A DNA stretch of 64,000 nt from Schistocephalus solidus (GCA_017591395.1 WEDG01007471.1:24930-88929), one strand, 5' to 3'. Numbered from the stretch's first letter, positions 1 through 11,195 are shown. Numbers and translations: made by a program. The notes: a model not told the origin generated them from the sequence alone.

Positions 1-357
1 GAGGTGCCTCGGCTTAAGGTAGTCGCTTCTTGAATGTCAAAATTATGGCCAGTTTTGCAAATATGGGTTGCAAGTTGTGGGTTTGGGCTTGTGCTCATGT
101 AAGCGGGCCTACAATTTTTGACCAATTTTCTCGATGTTGTTGCAGTCTCCATCATCGAAACATCTTTGGTAGACAACTGCAGAGTTTTCGTTAGGGGATA
201 GTCTCTCCTTAGTTTGCTTCACACGGTGACGAATTGTCGCCTGGGGTCGATGAGTTATGCCTACTCCCTTGGGTTGTAACAGTCTAGAGACTGTCTCGGA
301 GGCTCTTTTTATGTAGGGAATGACCCTTAAGACTTCGGTTTGCTGTTCTTTTAGTCA
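1..357 (-). pseudogene. PLE thumb/connector and GIY-YIG endonuclease remnant
   Basis: From about 357 down to 120 the minus strand has one open frame with RVIPYIKRASETVSRLL and then IRHRVKQTKERL, the basic linker between RT and endonuclease in Penelope elements. It continues into VVYQRCFDDGDCNNIEKIGQ, which occupies the place of the GIY-YIG nuclease motif but has lost the canonical cysteine/Tyr-Ile-Gly spacing. A stop follows, then ARLHEHKPK and, in another frame, HICKTGHNFDIQEA, matching the Arg...His-Glu-His and Gly-His-x-Phe-Asp blocks of the nuclease. The degraded core means no active nuclease is expected. Confidence 0.7.
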
Positions 358-852
358 TCATCTGCTCACTCGGGCGCTTGCTTTGTTTGATAAAGCGGTT
401 TCAATGTAAATTAGCTCGGAAGAGGTCATTAAGGCATTGTCCTTCAGCTCTTTTGTCATCTGGCGTGCTGCAATGTGTTTCATCTCTTTGGAACAGAGTC
501 CGAACGCAGCTACGTTTGTGATACAGAGAGTGATTGCTGTTTGAGCGAAGTATTTGCTTTTTGCTGATGGATCTTCTGAAAACTGTAGTTTGCAGTGGTT
601 TTTGTTGCACACCGGCACATCAAGGGAGGGAAGTCGATTGTTTGTTTCAGCTTCCATGGTTAATTGAACATTTGGGTCGACCGAGTTCAGTAATGCTTTA
701 GGGGGCTCAATGTCAGATGTTTTGACAATTACAAAAGTGTCATCGACATGACAAGCCCAGAACTTTGGTTGATACTTGGTGAAGACCAATTGTTCTACCC
801 GTTGAAGGACCACGCCAGCAATCAGGCCTGATGGGGGGAAGGAAGGAACCAT
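358..852 (-). pseudogene. PLE reverse transcriptase, palm and thumb
   Basis: A 164-residue open stretch with the Penelope RT blocks PPSGLIAGVVLQRVEQL, FWACHVDDTFVIV (the catalytic YVDD box reads HVDD here, so the first residue is changed) and NNRLPSLDVPV (canonical LAFLDVLV). The C-terminal part is better read in a second overlapping frame (401-610), where NSNHSLYHKRSCVRTLFQR matches the conserved SNHP..HK..CVR block; this marks a frameshift near base 600. The first residues MVPSFPPSG are the eroded GTPMGSPISG box, so this is not a true start. Confidence 0.8.
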
Positions 853-1125
853 GGGGTGCTTTTAATTTGTTCATACATTTGCCCACTAAATGAGAAATGG
901 ATTGTCAGGCAATATAGTAGAAGTTCGAGCAGTTGTTCGGACTTCAGGTGTTTTTCTCTCTAGTCGTAACGCTAAGATAGAACTTATGTCAACATCAATC
1001 GCTAGTTGCTATGACATTGAGGTGAAGAGTGAAACGACATCAAAGGATACCATGGATACATCTGAATGTAACTTTAGATGTTTTCTCCGTTCAAGGAACT
1101 GATTGGCATAAGCTACGGTTGCTGT

Positions 1126-1300
1126 TTAGTCTTCTGCCAGGAACTTAAGGTGGCTAAACATCCATTTTACCAAACCGTATGTAGGGGTGCCACGAAGGGA
1201 GACCATGGGCCTAAGCGGAATGTCTTCTTTGTGTACTTTCGGCATACCGTAAAATCGCGCCATGACTGTGTCGATTGGTTTCATGGATAACCAATCTTTT
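1126..1300 (-). pseudogene. PLE reverse transcriptase, N-terminal blocks
   Basis: The minus-strand frame contains MPKDWLSMKPIDTVMARFYG and MPKVHKEDIPLRPMVS, the PKVHK and LRPIVS blocks that open the Penelope RT domain, then TPTYGLVKWMFSHLKFLAED before a stop. About 280 bp downstream on the same strand the next block (SFDVVSLFTS) appears in a frame with stops. The sequence upstream of about 1300 in this ORF is Ala/Arg/Cys-rich, does not look like the family, and is probably out of frame. Confidence 0.75.
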
Positions 1301-1384
1301 GGCATGACTGCAGCACTTGCTCTGAGTTTTGCCGGAAGGCAAGAAACAGGCTTACAAGCGTCCTGTGCCGAGGCGACGGTGAGC

Positions 1385-1570
1385 AACGCCAACAAACAAC
1401 CAGCCAGCGAACGAGCAAAACATCGTCTAGCCCAAGGCCGACCAGTTCGGCCAGCCATTCAAAAAGTTTGATCGATACTTAGCAGTCAACGTTTTGACAA
1501 TGGACAGCCGGCCAAGCTTTCCGAAACGTCAGCAAGAACGCAAACCTGTTCGGGTGAGCGTTTCCAATTT
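1385..1570. repeat. Direct repeat with 2695-2850, next to the PLE
   Basis: This stretch and 2695-2850 share an interrupted similarity in the same orientation: both contain AGTT(T/C)GG, TGATCGATA followed by TT(T/A)GCA, and AACGTCA followed by an AAATCTGTTC / AAACCTGTTC block. Penelope elements often integrate with partial tandem copies, so one may be the terminal repeat of the other. The similarity is imperfect and was aligned by eye. Confidence 0.4.
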
Positions 1571-3107
1571 CCCAGATGATCAACCCGAAACGCTCACTTT
1601 CGCAACTCTGAGAACAATATACGCTATCGACATGATGAAGAATTTTTACGCTGTCCAACATATTATGTTGTTCAGAAAATACTGTCCAATGTCAGAAATG
1701 ACATTGATTCTAGAAACATTTAACCAAGTAACAAGTAACAATTAGTAAAGTTTGACCCCTGAATATCTATGCATCTCGGCCCTCGATGAAAAAGATAATT
1801 TATACCTCGTTGATAGATCTTCACTGACCTGACTCTAAGAATTCTTTCAATCCAGCTCTCACCTCGGTTTTGGTATTGAAAGTACCTGGATGCTTGAAAA
1901 AAGTGGTATTCAGTGGTTGAAAAATCGAGAGCTCTGTAAAGTCTCGTATCTCACGTCCCCGTGTTTCAGCAATGTCGTCCCGTTCGTCACAGGTCACTTT
2001 TAGATCGCAAAGTGAGCATCGACCACACTTTTTGATTTTCATTGAGCTCATATTGGACCCATTTATTGGGCTTTTTCACCTTAGCAATATGTATCAGCTA
2101 GTTGGGCATATTTGAAATACTAAAATAAATACCGCAGACATTTATCCGACACTGACTCAATAAATTTCATAATTCCATTGTATGGATGGCATGGCCGTCC
2201 TCTACCTTCTTCCCCTTCAAGGTTGTCCTTGCGATTACGGAATTTTTGAAACTGTCTTCATACCGCCCTATCACTTTTCGACACTCCCACGATCTGTTGA
2301 GCTTGCCGGCGGTTTCGTAGGCATTATGACGAGTTTGGACTCATGCAAGAAAATTAAAAACATTGCCCGTTTTCATCTTCGTTATTAAGGGCTGATATGC
2401 TTCGAAATGGTGCTCTGAACTTATATTAAAATTTTTACATTTATTGTTAATTATGTAAAATTTTGTAAAAAAAAAACTACAAAATAGCCACTGCTTTCGA
2501 TTTTAGAGGTGAGTTGAAAAATCAGTCGGTATTTACCGAACAAGCTAATATTTTTTTACCGAGGTACGAACTGCTATCTAAAAGTGATTTTGCAGATGCT
2601 GTTGCAGAAGAACCACTGCGTCGATACACTTACGCTATCAAAACATAGGCTATCTTAGATGCATCTCTGACCCCTCTGCGGTAATAGGTATCCCCGTCAA
2701 ACATTCGTCAAAAGGCCGAGACAGCAAAAGAGAAAGAAATCGATTAGCCTGAGGTCGACTAGTTTGGACATTCATTTAAATTTCTGATCGATATTTGGCA
2801 TTAGACGCTCTTCCAAACGTCACTAACAAACAAATCTGTTCCGAGGAGCAACTTCAGTTTCTCAGATCCCCCTATTACAAATGGCCTGTACTAAATTATA
2901 GGGGGTACCTGTTCCCTTGTCCTAACCCTACGCTTCTAAAGCATAGTGTATGGCCACCTGTAATACGGTGGTATCTACTTCGTTATCCTATCCCATTTCC
3001 TCCTGCAATCTATACCTTTCTCAAGTTCGGTGGCCCCTTCAGTGATTGAAGTCTCTTGAGCCGTCTTGGTTTATTCCTTTTTTGCTCATTGTTTTCCTAC
3101 TCCACAG
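1571..3107. other. Non-coding (intronic) DNA
   Basis: No recognisable gene. A 76-residue minus-strand ORF (1821-2051) has KKCGRCSLCDLKV near its start, but no family is recognised. 2695-2850 is the second copy of the direct repeat described above. An AT-rich patch with a poly-A run lies near 2460. By position this would be intron 5' of the PHF12-like exon. No FHA core (the human family has a SEHGT motif) was found here. Confidence 0.5.
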
Positions 3108-3245
3108 CCAGATGATCTAGTTCGTCGGGTACGAAATCTTATTGGCAATACCGTGCCGCTCCTGGAACAACGTGGTACCGATTCTCTTAACGGTCTTGAT
3201 TCCAGTCCGGTCAAGCGTCGCAAAATGGCCGCTCGACGGATACAG
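3108..3245 (+). CDS. PHF12: PHF12-like protein, penultimate exon
   Basis: A 46-codon open exon bounded by a strong acceptor (a pyrimidine tract ending CCACAG) and a CAG|GTAGTT donor, phase 0 at both ends. It encodes DDLVRRVRNLIG, then a linker and SPVKRRKMAARRIQ. In animal PHF12 (Pf1, a PHD-finger subunit of the Sin3/HDAC repressor) the matching place, just before the last FHA strands, has a similar basic helix (SIVAKVQSVI in human, from memory). Splicing in phase to 6192 gives a continuous reading frame. Alone the peptide is only suggestive; the call rests on the next exon. Upstream exons with the PHD fingers are outside the window or were not recognised. Confidence 0.55.
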
Positions 3246-3561
3246 GTAGTTCAACTGCTTCTTAACCTTGACTGACCTACATGATATTTGGATTCCACGA
3301 GCTCCTTTATTGACAGTAAGGGCCTGACTCATTCTCGGCCAACATTCAGGCACCATTTTAGCTCACTGAAATGGCAGTTCCACCCGACTTACAGAGTGTA
3401 TTTTGAACGATGGTAGTAGGTAGAGCACAAGTTAGGGTCAGGGGAATTCCACGTGGACTCAATATCTTTTGTAAATTAGATTCATGAGAAGGCTGGGGTC
3501 TCCACTTCCGACTGAATGGCGCTTGGTGGTTTAATTTCGTTTGTATACGCGTGAACAGCCT

Positions 3562-4130
3562 TGATTCAGTTCAGTTCAGTTTTATTAAGGGAACTATAGG
3601 CGAAGCCTTTGAGCTCCCTATTGATGTCAGTGACATTGTAAATTAAAGAAGGCTGACATATAATGGACGTTGGACAAAGGGTTATCTCCCGGACACACTG
3701 CAGGGCATCGGACAAACAATTATAAAATAATGTTACTCAAACATAGGGACTAGTATGTTTATATGACGTGGAAATTGTGGATGGGAATATGTTTCAGGAA
3801 ATGTGTTAGGTTCGGATGTCGTGGTGGTACTTATGGCTGTACTGGTCAAACTTCCGCTTAAAAGTGTCAACTGATGGGGACATGATTATGTCGGCTGGCA
3901 GAGCATTCCAGGCCTTAATCACTCTGTTCATTAGTGCACGAGAGATTATCCTGCTTGGTTCGCAGTTGAGGGTTTAGCTTGTGACTTTCCAGCTCTTAAT
4001 CGCTCGGGTAAGTTCAATACTTTCAGACTTACTTCTGAAGTCAAGGATGAGGAGTAGTCATTAAAGACGGTTGACACTTTGCCAGGTTAGACGACCGAAG
4101 CTCATAGCGTTTCTACATTGTGCTTATTTG
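3562..4130 (-). mobile_element. 5'-truncated CR1/Jockey-like LINE, 3' end
   Basis: On the minus strand the element ends in AATAAA plus (CTGAA)n at 3562-3590. Upstream of that, one frame reads VIKAWNALPADIIMSPSVDT and then FKRKFDQ before a stop near 3810, the C-terminus of the LINE polyprotein. The same block (VVKPWNALPEDVVMSPSLES) closes the large LINE at 17340-22184, so the two belong to one group. One stop interrupts the frame near 3975. Similarity fades upstream of about 4130, as expected for incomplete reverse transcription. Confidence 0.75.
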
Positions 4131-6191
4131 TGAACCAGAACTGAAAGCCCTCCTTAGGGCAAGCTATAAGAGATCGACGATTTCCAAAGAGGAAACGCTT
4201 TTTGCGATAGTAAGTCAAACCGCAGATTCCTGAAATTCGTACCAGATAGTCGGTTCACGTAGTTGGCGTACTCATGCTTACCAACTGCACTGGTTGATCG
4301 ATATTCCCCCCACATATCTGTATCAGTTCCCCTTTTCCCATAGTTTGCCACAAGAAACTGGTACGATTTCAGCCTGTATCAGATATCTATCGTAAAACCA
4401 CTTGTCTCCTTTGAGAAAGGAATGCCAGGGTGACGTACGCAATTTGTCTGTCTGTATGGCTTTCGCCATTCCGGTAAACTTGATTGTCATTAGCCTATTA
4501 CAGGAGGTCCAGAGATTCATGGCTCTTTGGTCGAAATGCGTTTTTATGCTTCCAAGTGGTACTGTAGTACTGATTGGTACATTAAATCCAGCACGGCAAC
4601 ATGCGGACATTCAAGCGGAAGTCGCACCAACCACTCGTGCTTATCAATCCAGGATAAAAATTTACTTAAGGGTTAAATTATTGTACCTCATATAAATTAT
4701 GAGCGAAAATTTCATTTTTATGCTCATTTTGTACGGAATTACGTATTCCTTATTTTTATTTCTCAGGTACGGAATAGTTTGAAATTTTAAACTTGAAAAA
4801 TGCACTTAGTTTTTTTGAAACATCACCCTTTTTCATTAACCTCAAATCTTTCCGAGCTACATCCATATGAACGTTTCGCGAAACCAATGTTATATTCATA
4901 TCTCTCTGAAGGGGACTTTCTGGCGTTCACATCTCGGAATGAAGTTACTCGCATGTATGAGACCATAAAATCCCTTGATTTCTAAAAAGACAAGTATAAG
5001 AAATGAATATCGTGTGTATCTATGCGTGGAATTGCAAGTTAATGTAACCAATTAACCATACTTAGCGAAAGATACGTACTACCTAGTCATCTATTTTTAA
5101 TGTATTCACGTTGTCTGTTGTGAAGTTTTTCAACCGAAAGCCAGCGTGTTTCCACTTGCCACTAAACGTGATTGTATGCCCACGCAAATCAGTATTGCAC
5201 TTTCACGTACCCTCCTTATTTGGATGCATACTTAGGGATCTCCCTCAGCAGCTGATGTAGGTTGTTGCTCTCAAGAAGATCGCAGATTTCGTTCATTCCT
5301 TTCATACAAGTGCCACATTATTCCTACCGTTTGTTGGTATGCAGTTATTACGTTGGTTGATGAACACTTATCGATCGGTTACGGGACTCACTAGCCCCGT
5401 CCTCTCTTGGGGTTCACTCTCGAGCCCCACCAGCAACCGCACAATGGCTAGTATTATAGGCAGATGTACATTTCCGAAATTGGCTCTACAACTTTTGTGA
5501 AGACGTGGGGATCGGCCTGAACGTCACTTTCCCTGACGGCTTTCTTATTATGTGTAACAAAACCAACTTTGGTCGCTGCCACTAACGATTTGTTATTCTC
5601 CTAGTAGCATGCAGAAATTACAGTAGGGCATCCCCTATCCGCTGTATACTTGCTTGGAAGTCTCGTACCATTAAATTCTATACATGACTGGTGTCAGTAG
5701 TACTGCTGAGCCCCCTCTGTAAACGAGTTGCTTAAATATTTATTTTAAGATTTCTTGTGGCTCTCCATGCAACGTTTGGGCTACTTTTAACTTCGTTAGC
5801 TCTACTATCCCTTCTTACGCGCTATTTGGTTCATTATGACATGTTGCCACAGTTTAAGCCGTAACTCCGATATAACTCAGTATCGTCCTCATATTCCACA
5901 AACTAAATCTAAACATCGCACTAATGTTCTTACCTGTAGTATTCTACTTTATCACGCATTGTTATGTCCGCGTAGAGCGCTAGAGCATGCCCTGATTCTT
6001 TTGTTGGATTTAAACCGCAGATACTAGGTCTCCTGGGATACTTTCAACCTCTGTGACCGTTTCACGCAAAAACGACCCTGTCTACATCTGTACCCTTGTG
6101 TTTTTGCTATAACAGTCTGTGGGGAGCAAACTTAGTACATATGCATATGTCTCGACTTGAATGCGAATCTTGTTTCCTGGGAACCTTTCAG
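4131..6191. other. Presumed last intron of PHF12-like gene, no gene seen
   Basis: Several 60-97 residue ORFs occur on both strands, none recognisable and none flanked by good splice sites. Bases 5365-5450 on the minus strand match the tail of the tRNA-like SINE (TGCGGTTGCTGGTGGGGCTC and AGTGAACCCCAAG). A second possible splice acceptor (TTTTTGCTATAACAG, ending at 6115) is in the wrong phase for the exon that follows. Confidence 0.45.
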
Positions 6192-6461
6192 GACACCGTA
6201 CACCGGCCTGGAATGTGCGGCTGCACAAGTCTTGATTTTGCTTCCCCACCTCCATCTGATGGACAGGAGTGCTCGCCCGCCCGCGGCTGGGAGGGATCAG
6301 CCGTGCTTCGACACGGTTCTGTCCTCCAGTTTGGTTGCTACAGTTTCATCTTTAGCCTCGTGGACACTATCACTTCAGCTGAAGTAGAAAGTGAGGATAA
6401 AACCACAGCTGACAACTGTGCCTCTGTCAGCGGATCCCCGAGCTCGCACAGTGCCTCCTGA
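6192..6461 (+). CDS. PHF12: PHF12-like protein, last exon (end of FHA domain)
   Basis: The exon starts after a good acceptor (TTCCTGGGAACCTTTCAG) in phase 0 and ends at a TGA after 89 codons. It encodes a CGC-containing linker, then GWEGSAVLRHGSVLQFGCYS and FIFSLVD, then an acidic/Ser-rich tail. The human PHF12 FHA domain ends with [20 protein letters not shown] followed by FVFSI (from memory), nearly residue-for-residue parallel, including the preceding cysteine pair. HGS..(K/Q)(L/F)G is the last FHA strand pair. PHF12 is a nuclear chromatin reader in Sin3/HDAC complexes. The absence of frameshifts contrasts with all nearby transposon ORFs. An earlier in-frame ATG-like stretch (6096-6191) belongs to the intron if the phase-0 acceptor is used. 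Confidence 0.7.
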   Translation, partial: DTVHRPGMCGCTSLDFASPPPSDGQECSPARGWEGSAVLRHGSVLQFGCYSFIFSLVDTITSAEVESEDKTTADNCASVSGSPSSHSAS

Positions 6462-8004
6462 AGTCGCATTCCCCTCCGCACAGCATAAAGTTTTACACCA
6501 CCACGTGTGTATATATGTGCATATATACTAACACACGTACAGCCCCTTCGCGCATCGTCTGCGAGTCCTTCCGATAACCGCGGCTCTCCCTCCCATTTTC
6601 TGCCACATTCATTTTAACACCAACCCTTTAAAGATCTTAGTCACCAGAGTCGTGTATATTTACCAGCCCGGTGCTCTTCATATACGAATGCACGCGTGCC
6701 CACACCTACTAAGCTAACCATAATAATGAGATGCTGCTAATAATAAGGTCACCTTATCTAGAATTTCCACTGAGCTCTTCTAAACTCATGGACTGCCACT
6801 GGTCCAGCTTGGTTGGTCAACCAAACTTGTATATTCTTCGATTCCTGAGAGTTTTTTTTCTAAACTTGCTTTGTTTACACACCTCTGTTGCAAAACCAAC
6901 GTACTTTTATCCTTATGTTTATTGGGAGAGGGCGAGGATGAAGGCCCGGTCTTCTGTTGGCTCTGTTTGTTCGAGTGATTGGGTGCTCTTGTGTACAGAT
7001 TACGCTCCAGCTGATAGACCATACCGGATTTTTCACTTTGGAACTTTCTGGGGCGGTCACAAAACCCGGGTTTTCATCTCATCCGTTTTATTAATTAATT
7101 ATAGGCAGCTGCTTCCTATTTTATGGCCACTGAATATAAAGCTTACGAATAGACTGCTCTTTGAGTCATCAGTTCGGAAAAGAGGGGTTGTAGGTGCACC
7201 CAATTCGGGTATGCCCATCCTTGCGTATCATTCTATGACTTTTCATTAAACTTTTTAGTGTGCATGCCTGGGAGTCTGATGAATGCGAACGTGAATGCCC
7301 TTTTAACAGATTCTGGGCAATCTGTTCATATAAACACATGTTCCTGGGCGATATGCCCGGTTTAAGTCTTCTCGCATGAACTACGCCAAAGTTCTTAGTT
7401 GGCAGTGCTTCTGACAGCTCTTGGAGATGCCTCCGATAACTTTCTGAACTCCCACATCGACTATGTTCACAAACCGGGCTACAGCGAATCAGAGAACAAG
7501 TGCCAGGAAACCATCTATGAATATAGACGGAATTCCTAAGGCCATAAATTTGCACCAGCACAGTCGTGGGCCTAAGGCATAAGGAGCATAACTCACGGCC
7601 AGCGTCGGCAGGTTTTGAACAGGGCTTGCCGCGACTGCTCCTTTTTTGCGGATCACAAGTTGCCAAATGTTTAGAACGCATCTATGTCTCTTTTAACACC
7701 GATGTTGAAGAATCCGACGAATATTTGATATCTTTGTGGTTTATCCGCGGTTAACTTGAATTCCGGTTCGGCACCGTCTCGTTGCACATTAACGGAATAT
7801 GGACAGTCTTCATTTATAGAGCTGCAGTAGTTTTTGGCACCGCAGGGTCGCTTTAGCTTGTATTTGGAGGCTTCAATATGTACATTTCCTCTGCACTTAT
7901 ACCTAATCGTAATAATTTCGATGTTAGTTTAATTTTGCCTTTCAAGGTGGATTACAATATTAACCAGTTAACCTGATCCTACGGATTAGACCAACCCCAT
8001 TGAT
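6462..8004. other. 3' flank of PHF12-like gene, unassigned
   Basis: No canonical AATAAA is seen just after the stop; CATAAAG at about 6484 is a weak candidate. A long + strand ORF (6731-7249, 172 codons) and an overlapping minus-strand ORF (7169-7681) are open but match nothing I know. This could be 3' UTR followed by old repeat DNA. Confidence 0.4.
7169..7681 (-). CDS. Unrecognised 170-residue ORF
   Basis: An uninterrupted minus-strand ORF rich in Cys, Ser, Arg and His. No known motif, signal peptide or membrane segment is apparent; cysteine pairs (CSLC, CSPVC) occur but in no familiar zinc-finger spacing. It overlaps the 3' part of another open frame on the + strand, so chance openness of local sequence is a fair alternative. 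No splice sites decide its ends. Confidence 0.15.
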   Translation of the reverse strand: MRSKHLATCDPQKRSSRGKPCSKPADAGRELCSLCLRPTTVLVQIYGLRNSVYIHRWFPGTCSLIRCSPVCEHSRCGSSESYRRHLQELSEALPTKNFGVVHARRLKPGISPRNMCLYEQIAQNLLKGHSRSHSSDSQACTLKSLMKSHRMIRKDGHTRIGCTYNPSFPN

Positions 8005-8185
8005 ATGTGCCAACAATGATCACCCAGGCAGGTAGATATTACCGGCAGAGACGAAACTGGAACGGCCATTTCTGGCTCATTAACCGTCGTCAGCCAAGCA
8101 TAACCAACCCCAAGTGTTGTGGCACTAGGCTCGAACTCGCGATCTGTTGGTTAGAAGTCCAATGCTCTAGCCCACTGCGTCAAGA
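8005..8185 (-). mobile_element. tRNA-Arg-like SINE, copy
   Basis: The minus strand carries a tRNA-like head: GGCTAGAGCATTGGACTTCT, then an anticodon arm that pairs TTGGA with CCAA around loop CTTCTAA (anticodon UCU), then a B-box-like GCGAGTTCGAGCC. After the head comes the family body: GGTTATGCTTGGCTGACGAC and GAGCCAGAAATGGCCGTTCC. The same body recurs at 11125, 35515, 37990 and 38865. It lacks an acceptor stem that pairs, so it is a SINE and not a tRNA gene. Confidence 0.65.
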
Positions 8186-10204
8186 TCTCGTTGTCTCGTC
8201 AGTTCCGATCGGGAATATTAGCAATGGCAGGTGGACGATCGTTTACGGGACTCTGAATTTGGCGAAGGTTTGTCAGGTGAAATGCAGGAATCTTTGAATA
8301 GTCCTCAGCTCGACAGAAGAAGTTGGATCATTCGTATTTCTATTGACTAGACTCTCCTTTCCATGTTCATCGCGTATTAATACGATGAATTTTAAAAAGC
8401 TAGTGTTTCCTAAAGGTTCGGGTGAGGGGTTTGCCGTAGAAGAAATTAGATCTCTCCACGGTTCGCTGCAATCAAAGTCAAACAAATGGCATAGAGTTAT
8501 CTGCCTAACTTATATATGGACCAGCATCCAATGCTATGTGCCAGTAAAGGTCTGCAGATGGCTTTTACCTACCTTGATTTTTGTAAATTGTGTTCTGGTG
8601 CCCCGCGTCACTTTGATGTGTAGATCCTCACCAGGTTTTACCCCAACTTTACTACAAGCGTGGAGACATGCGTAAGATAGGCCAACACCGCTTCACGAAG
8701 TCCTCCAGTCAACCCCGCTGCACGTTATGCAAAAATTGTGACTTTAAGGATAAATATGTAGATTTTCTGGGGATTTTGGCTCTTGTTTATAAATGGTTGG
8801 TCAATATCGTGGAGACTTGCATGGCTGTCAATCTTAAGGAAAGGTGGTAAAGGCAATGCCGCTTATGCTGGAGCTTTGATGCCAATTCTCAATTCAAACG
8901 CAACTCCCACGATTTCCCAGTTCACAGTAGGATGGTTTTAAGCTTCACATGGTCTACGTTAAAGCTATTGACAGCTCCACCATCGTGAGTAATGATTTAC
9001 ACCGTCTGTTCTTCACCATGAAAGGCACAGGACGGTAAATTTCTCGTGAAATATCTTATAATAATAGCGGTGCTCAGTCGGAGGCGGGCTCAGGCACAGG
9101 GACTGACGGTCGGGTCAGACACCGCCTAATACCTGCACAGTGCCACACATTTTCAAAGAAGGCAGTAGCTCGGATTTCTCTCCATCCTGAGAGAACTGAG
9201 TTACCTTCAGTCGGCAACCCTCCAAGCCACAAATTTTAATGCTTCGGGATAGATTTGTGGAAGTCCGTTTTCTACTCACCAAAGTCAACCTCTCTCTCGC
9301 GTGCACTAGTTGACTATATAAGCCTGACAGAATATGGTGTTGGGAGTACGCGCAGTGGCTGGGGCAGAGTGAAGCCCACGCCTACGTGTGTCATCACACT
9401 CCCATCACGGTAGTCGGATATATGGGGGCGCGCGGACTGTGTGGCCCAATTACTGCGTACCAGGACCCAATGTGGCCTCCGTTTTGGTCCAGTGCGTCTT
9501 TGGTGTGGCCTCCATTAGTCCGCATAAACGGAACGTGAACTATTTTCTTGTCGGTTACATAGAGCTCCATTAATTAGCTATTTGAACTTTCCGTAAGCCA
9601 AAGATGAAGACCGAAGTCTCATGCCTTGCGTCAATATCTCATCCAGAAGTCAATGTCTTATACTAGCATAAGCATTAGGCCTTTACATTGCAGGTGTAGG
9701 TCAGTTAATTTTCAAAGATATGAGAAGCTGTGAGGTAATATCGCAGCTCTGATATTTCGCAGTCGAGTACCAACGAAAAGAAGCTTGTTCATGCTGCCTA
9801 AAAGCAACTCCAAATCTAGTTCAATTAGAATTGTAGCCCAAATGCAAATCATACAAATATTCCCTGTAAGAAAACATGGAATGAACTCGAACTGTTACGC
9901 GCGTGCCATTTCTTGCTGTGACCTCGTGACAGTTCAACCGTCGCAGATTACGATGTTCGTGGTGCGCCCCAGAGTGCGGCTGGTACAGGGTTGGTGTCTT
10001 GCAAGTGCATGCGGTTATAGTGATATTACAATGTGTACAACATCGATCGCACTCTCTCGCCCACCTGATCCTTATCTCACTATAGAGTCAAGAAGAACGT
10101 AGGCAAGATAGGACGTAGTGGTTACCGAAGATAATCAGCATGTCCATGCGTGCCACACACGACTTGTCCACGCACAATGAACCTGGATTTCACAGATAAC
10201 AGCC
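8186..10204. other. No gene recognised
   Basis: Short ORFs only (up to 110 codons, 8343-8675), none with known motifs. 9380-9560 has GTGTGGCC-containing segments (9451, 9470, 9500) repeated at short intervals, possibly a piece of the dispersed 340-bp repeat. Otherwise nothing is seen. Confidence 0.4.
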
Positions 10205-10290
10205 ATGGCTCAGATCCTAATTGAGTGGGAGTGCCATAGAGTCCACAGTAATAAGGACCCAGTACAGCCTGACACTCTGTCTCTAGAGAA
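10205..10290 (+). repeat. Dispersed repeat, inverted relative to 56100-56180
   Basis: GGCTCAGATCCTAATTGAGT followed by GGGAGTGCCATA and later CAGCCTGACAC matches the reverse complement of 56100-56180 (GGCTCGGATCCCACGGAGTG, GGGAGTGTCATA, CAGCCTGACTC). The two sites are 46 kb apart, so this is a family repeat. The boundaries are unclear. Confidence 0.5.
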
Positions 10291-11124
10291 GGGCCGAGTT
10301 ATTTTGTCAGTTGTCAGAACTTCACGACACGACGTTACTGCTTACCGTAGTAGACTGAAGCGCCTCGGAGTGTTTGTAATTAGGAATATATGCAGAGTAC
10401 CGTGGGGACGGAGTTCCCCAGAAGCTACCACAATCTCTCTTCCAGCACTCAGACGCTAGTTCAATATCCAAACCTGCCAGCCATCTGACATGGAGAATTG
10501 GCGCAGGTAGCTGGCGTGGCGTGATTTTGAGGATAAAAGTGTTACCATCCCCCATGTGTGGCATTATTTGTGGGTGCACAGCTCTAATAACGCATGCCGA
10601 GGCTTCATCTAATTCCCTTGTTGGTCAACCGCATCGCCGTGTGGCTTGTTTTAGGGGCATGCTGGTATACCGTAGTGTGTAAAAGACGTCATTGCTACCT
10701 CAACGCATTTTAGTTGTCCCAGCTCAAGTAAAACAAAGTCTCAGAACACGAAGCCCTGTCCAAATTCATTTCCAAGATTTCGTCTTTAATTTGAGTGTCA
10801 GGTCTGTTTTAGTTCCTAGGGCCCTTCGAACGGGTTTCCGTCACTCGCTAACACAAGTGCAGATCCGATCGTTTGGCAGTAAATAACCCTCCAAGTAGCC
10901 CAGCCAAGGCTGCTTGGGCGTCTTCTAGGAGTATTGGTACCTTTCTCGGACAACACTATCTCATGAGCTCAAAATCCACCTGAATTAACAAAAAGACTGC
11001 ATAACGAAGGTTTTAGATTTCGGAAGGAGAAGATGTGATCGCTGGAACAAGAAACTTATTGGACTTTCCTTTCGGATCCTCGCTCGAAACAACCATCAGA
11101 GACAGTTGCAGATAAGGAGACAAT

Positions 11125-11195
11125 GGAGACTGGATAGGCAATTTCTGGTTTATTAACCGTCATCAGCCAGTCATACCCAAGCCCAGTTGTTGAAC
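11125..11195 (-). mobile_element. tRNA-like SINE, body fragment
   Basis: Contains GGCAATTTCTGGTTTATTAA and CGTCATCAGCCAGTCATACC, the reverse complement of the SINE body. The tRNA-like head is missing, so this is a truncated copy. It lies in an otherwise unassigned AT-rich stretch. Confidence 0.55.

Larger units (their letters stand above)
1..1458 (-). mobile_element. Penelope-like element (PLE), decayed, 3' end cut by window edge
   Basis: Read on the minus strand, this segment gives in order the fingers, palm and thumb of a Penelope-type reverse transcriptase and then a GIY-YIG endonuclease. Landmarks are RFYGMPKVHK followed by LRPMVSLRGTPTYGL (about 1126-1260), MVSFDVVSLFTSM (about 1020-1060), FWACHVDDTFVI (about 720-755), and a final HEH-type motif near base 100. 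This domain order is specific to PLEs. Several stops and at least two frameshifts show that it is dead. It lies upstream of the PHF12-like exons and so probably sits in an intron of that gene. The coordinates cover only the recognisable coding part; the element runs on past base 1. Confidence 0.85.

Noticed and set aside
1750..3060. FHA-core exon of the PHF12-like gene
   Set aside because: All three + frames were read for an SEHGT-like motif and the preceding strands; none was found. The exon is probably upstream of the window.
8005..8185. tRNA-Arg gene on the minus strand
   Set aside because: The head resembles a tRNA, but the acceptor stem does not pair and the same sequence with a long non-tRNA body recurs at several sites. 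It is a SINE.
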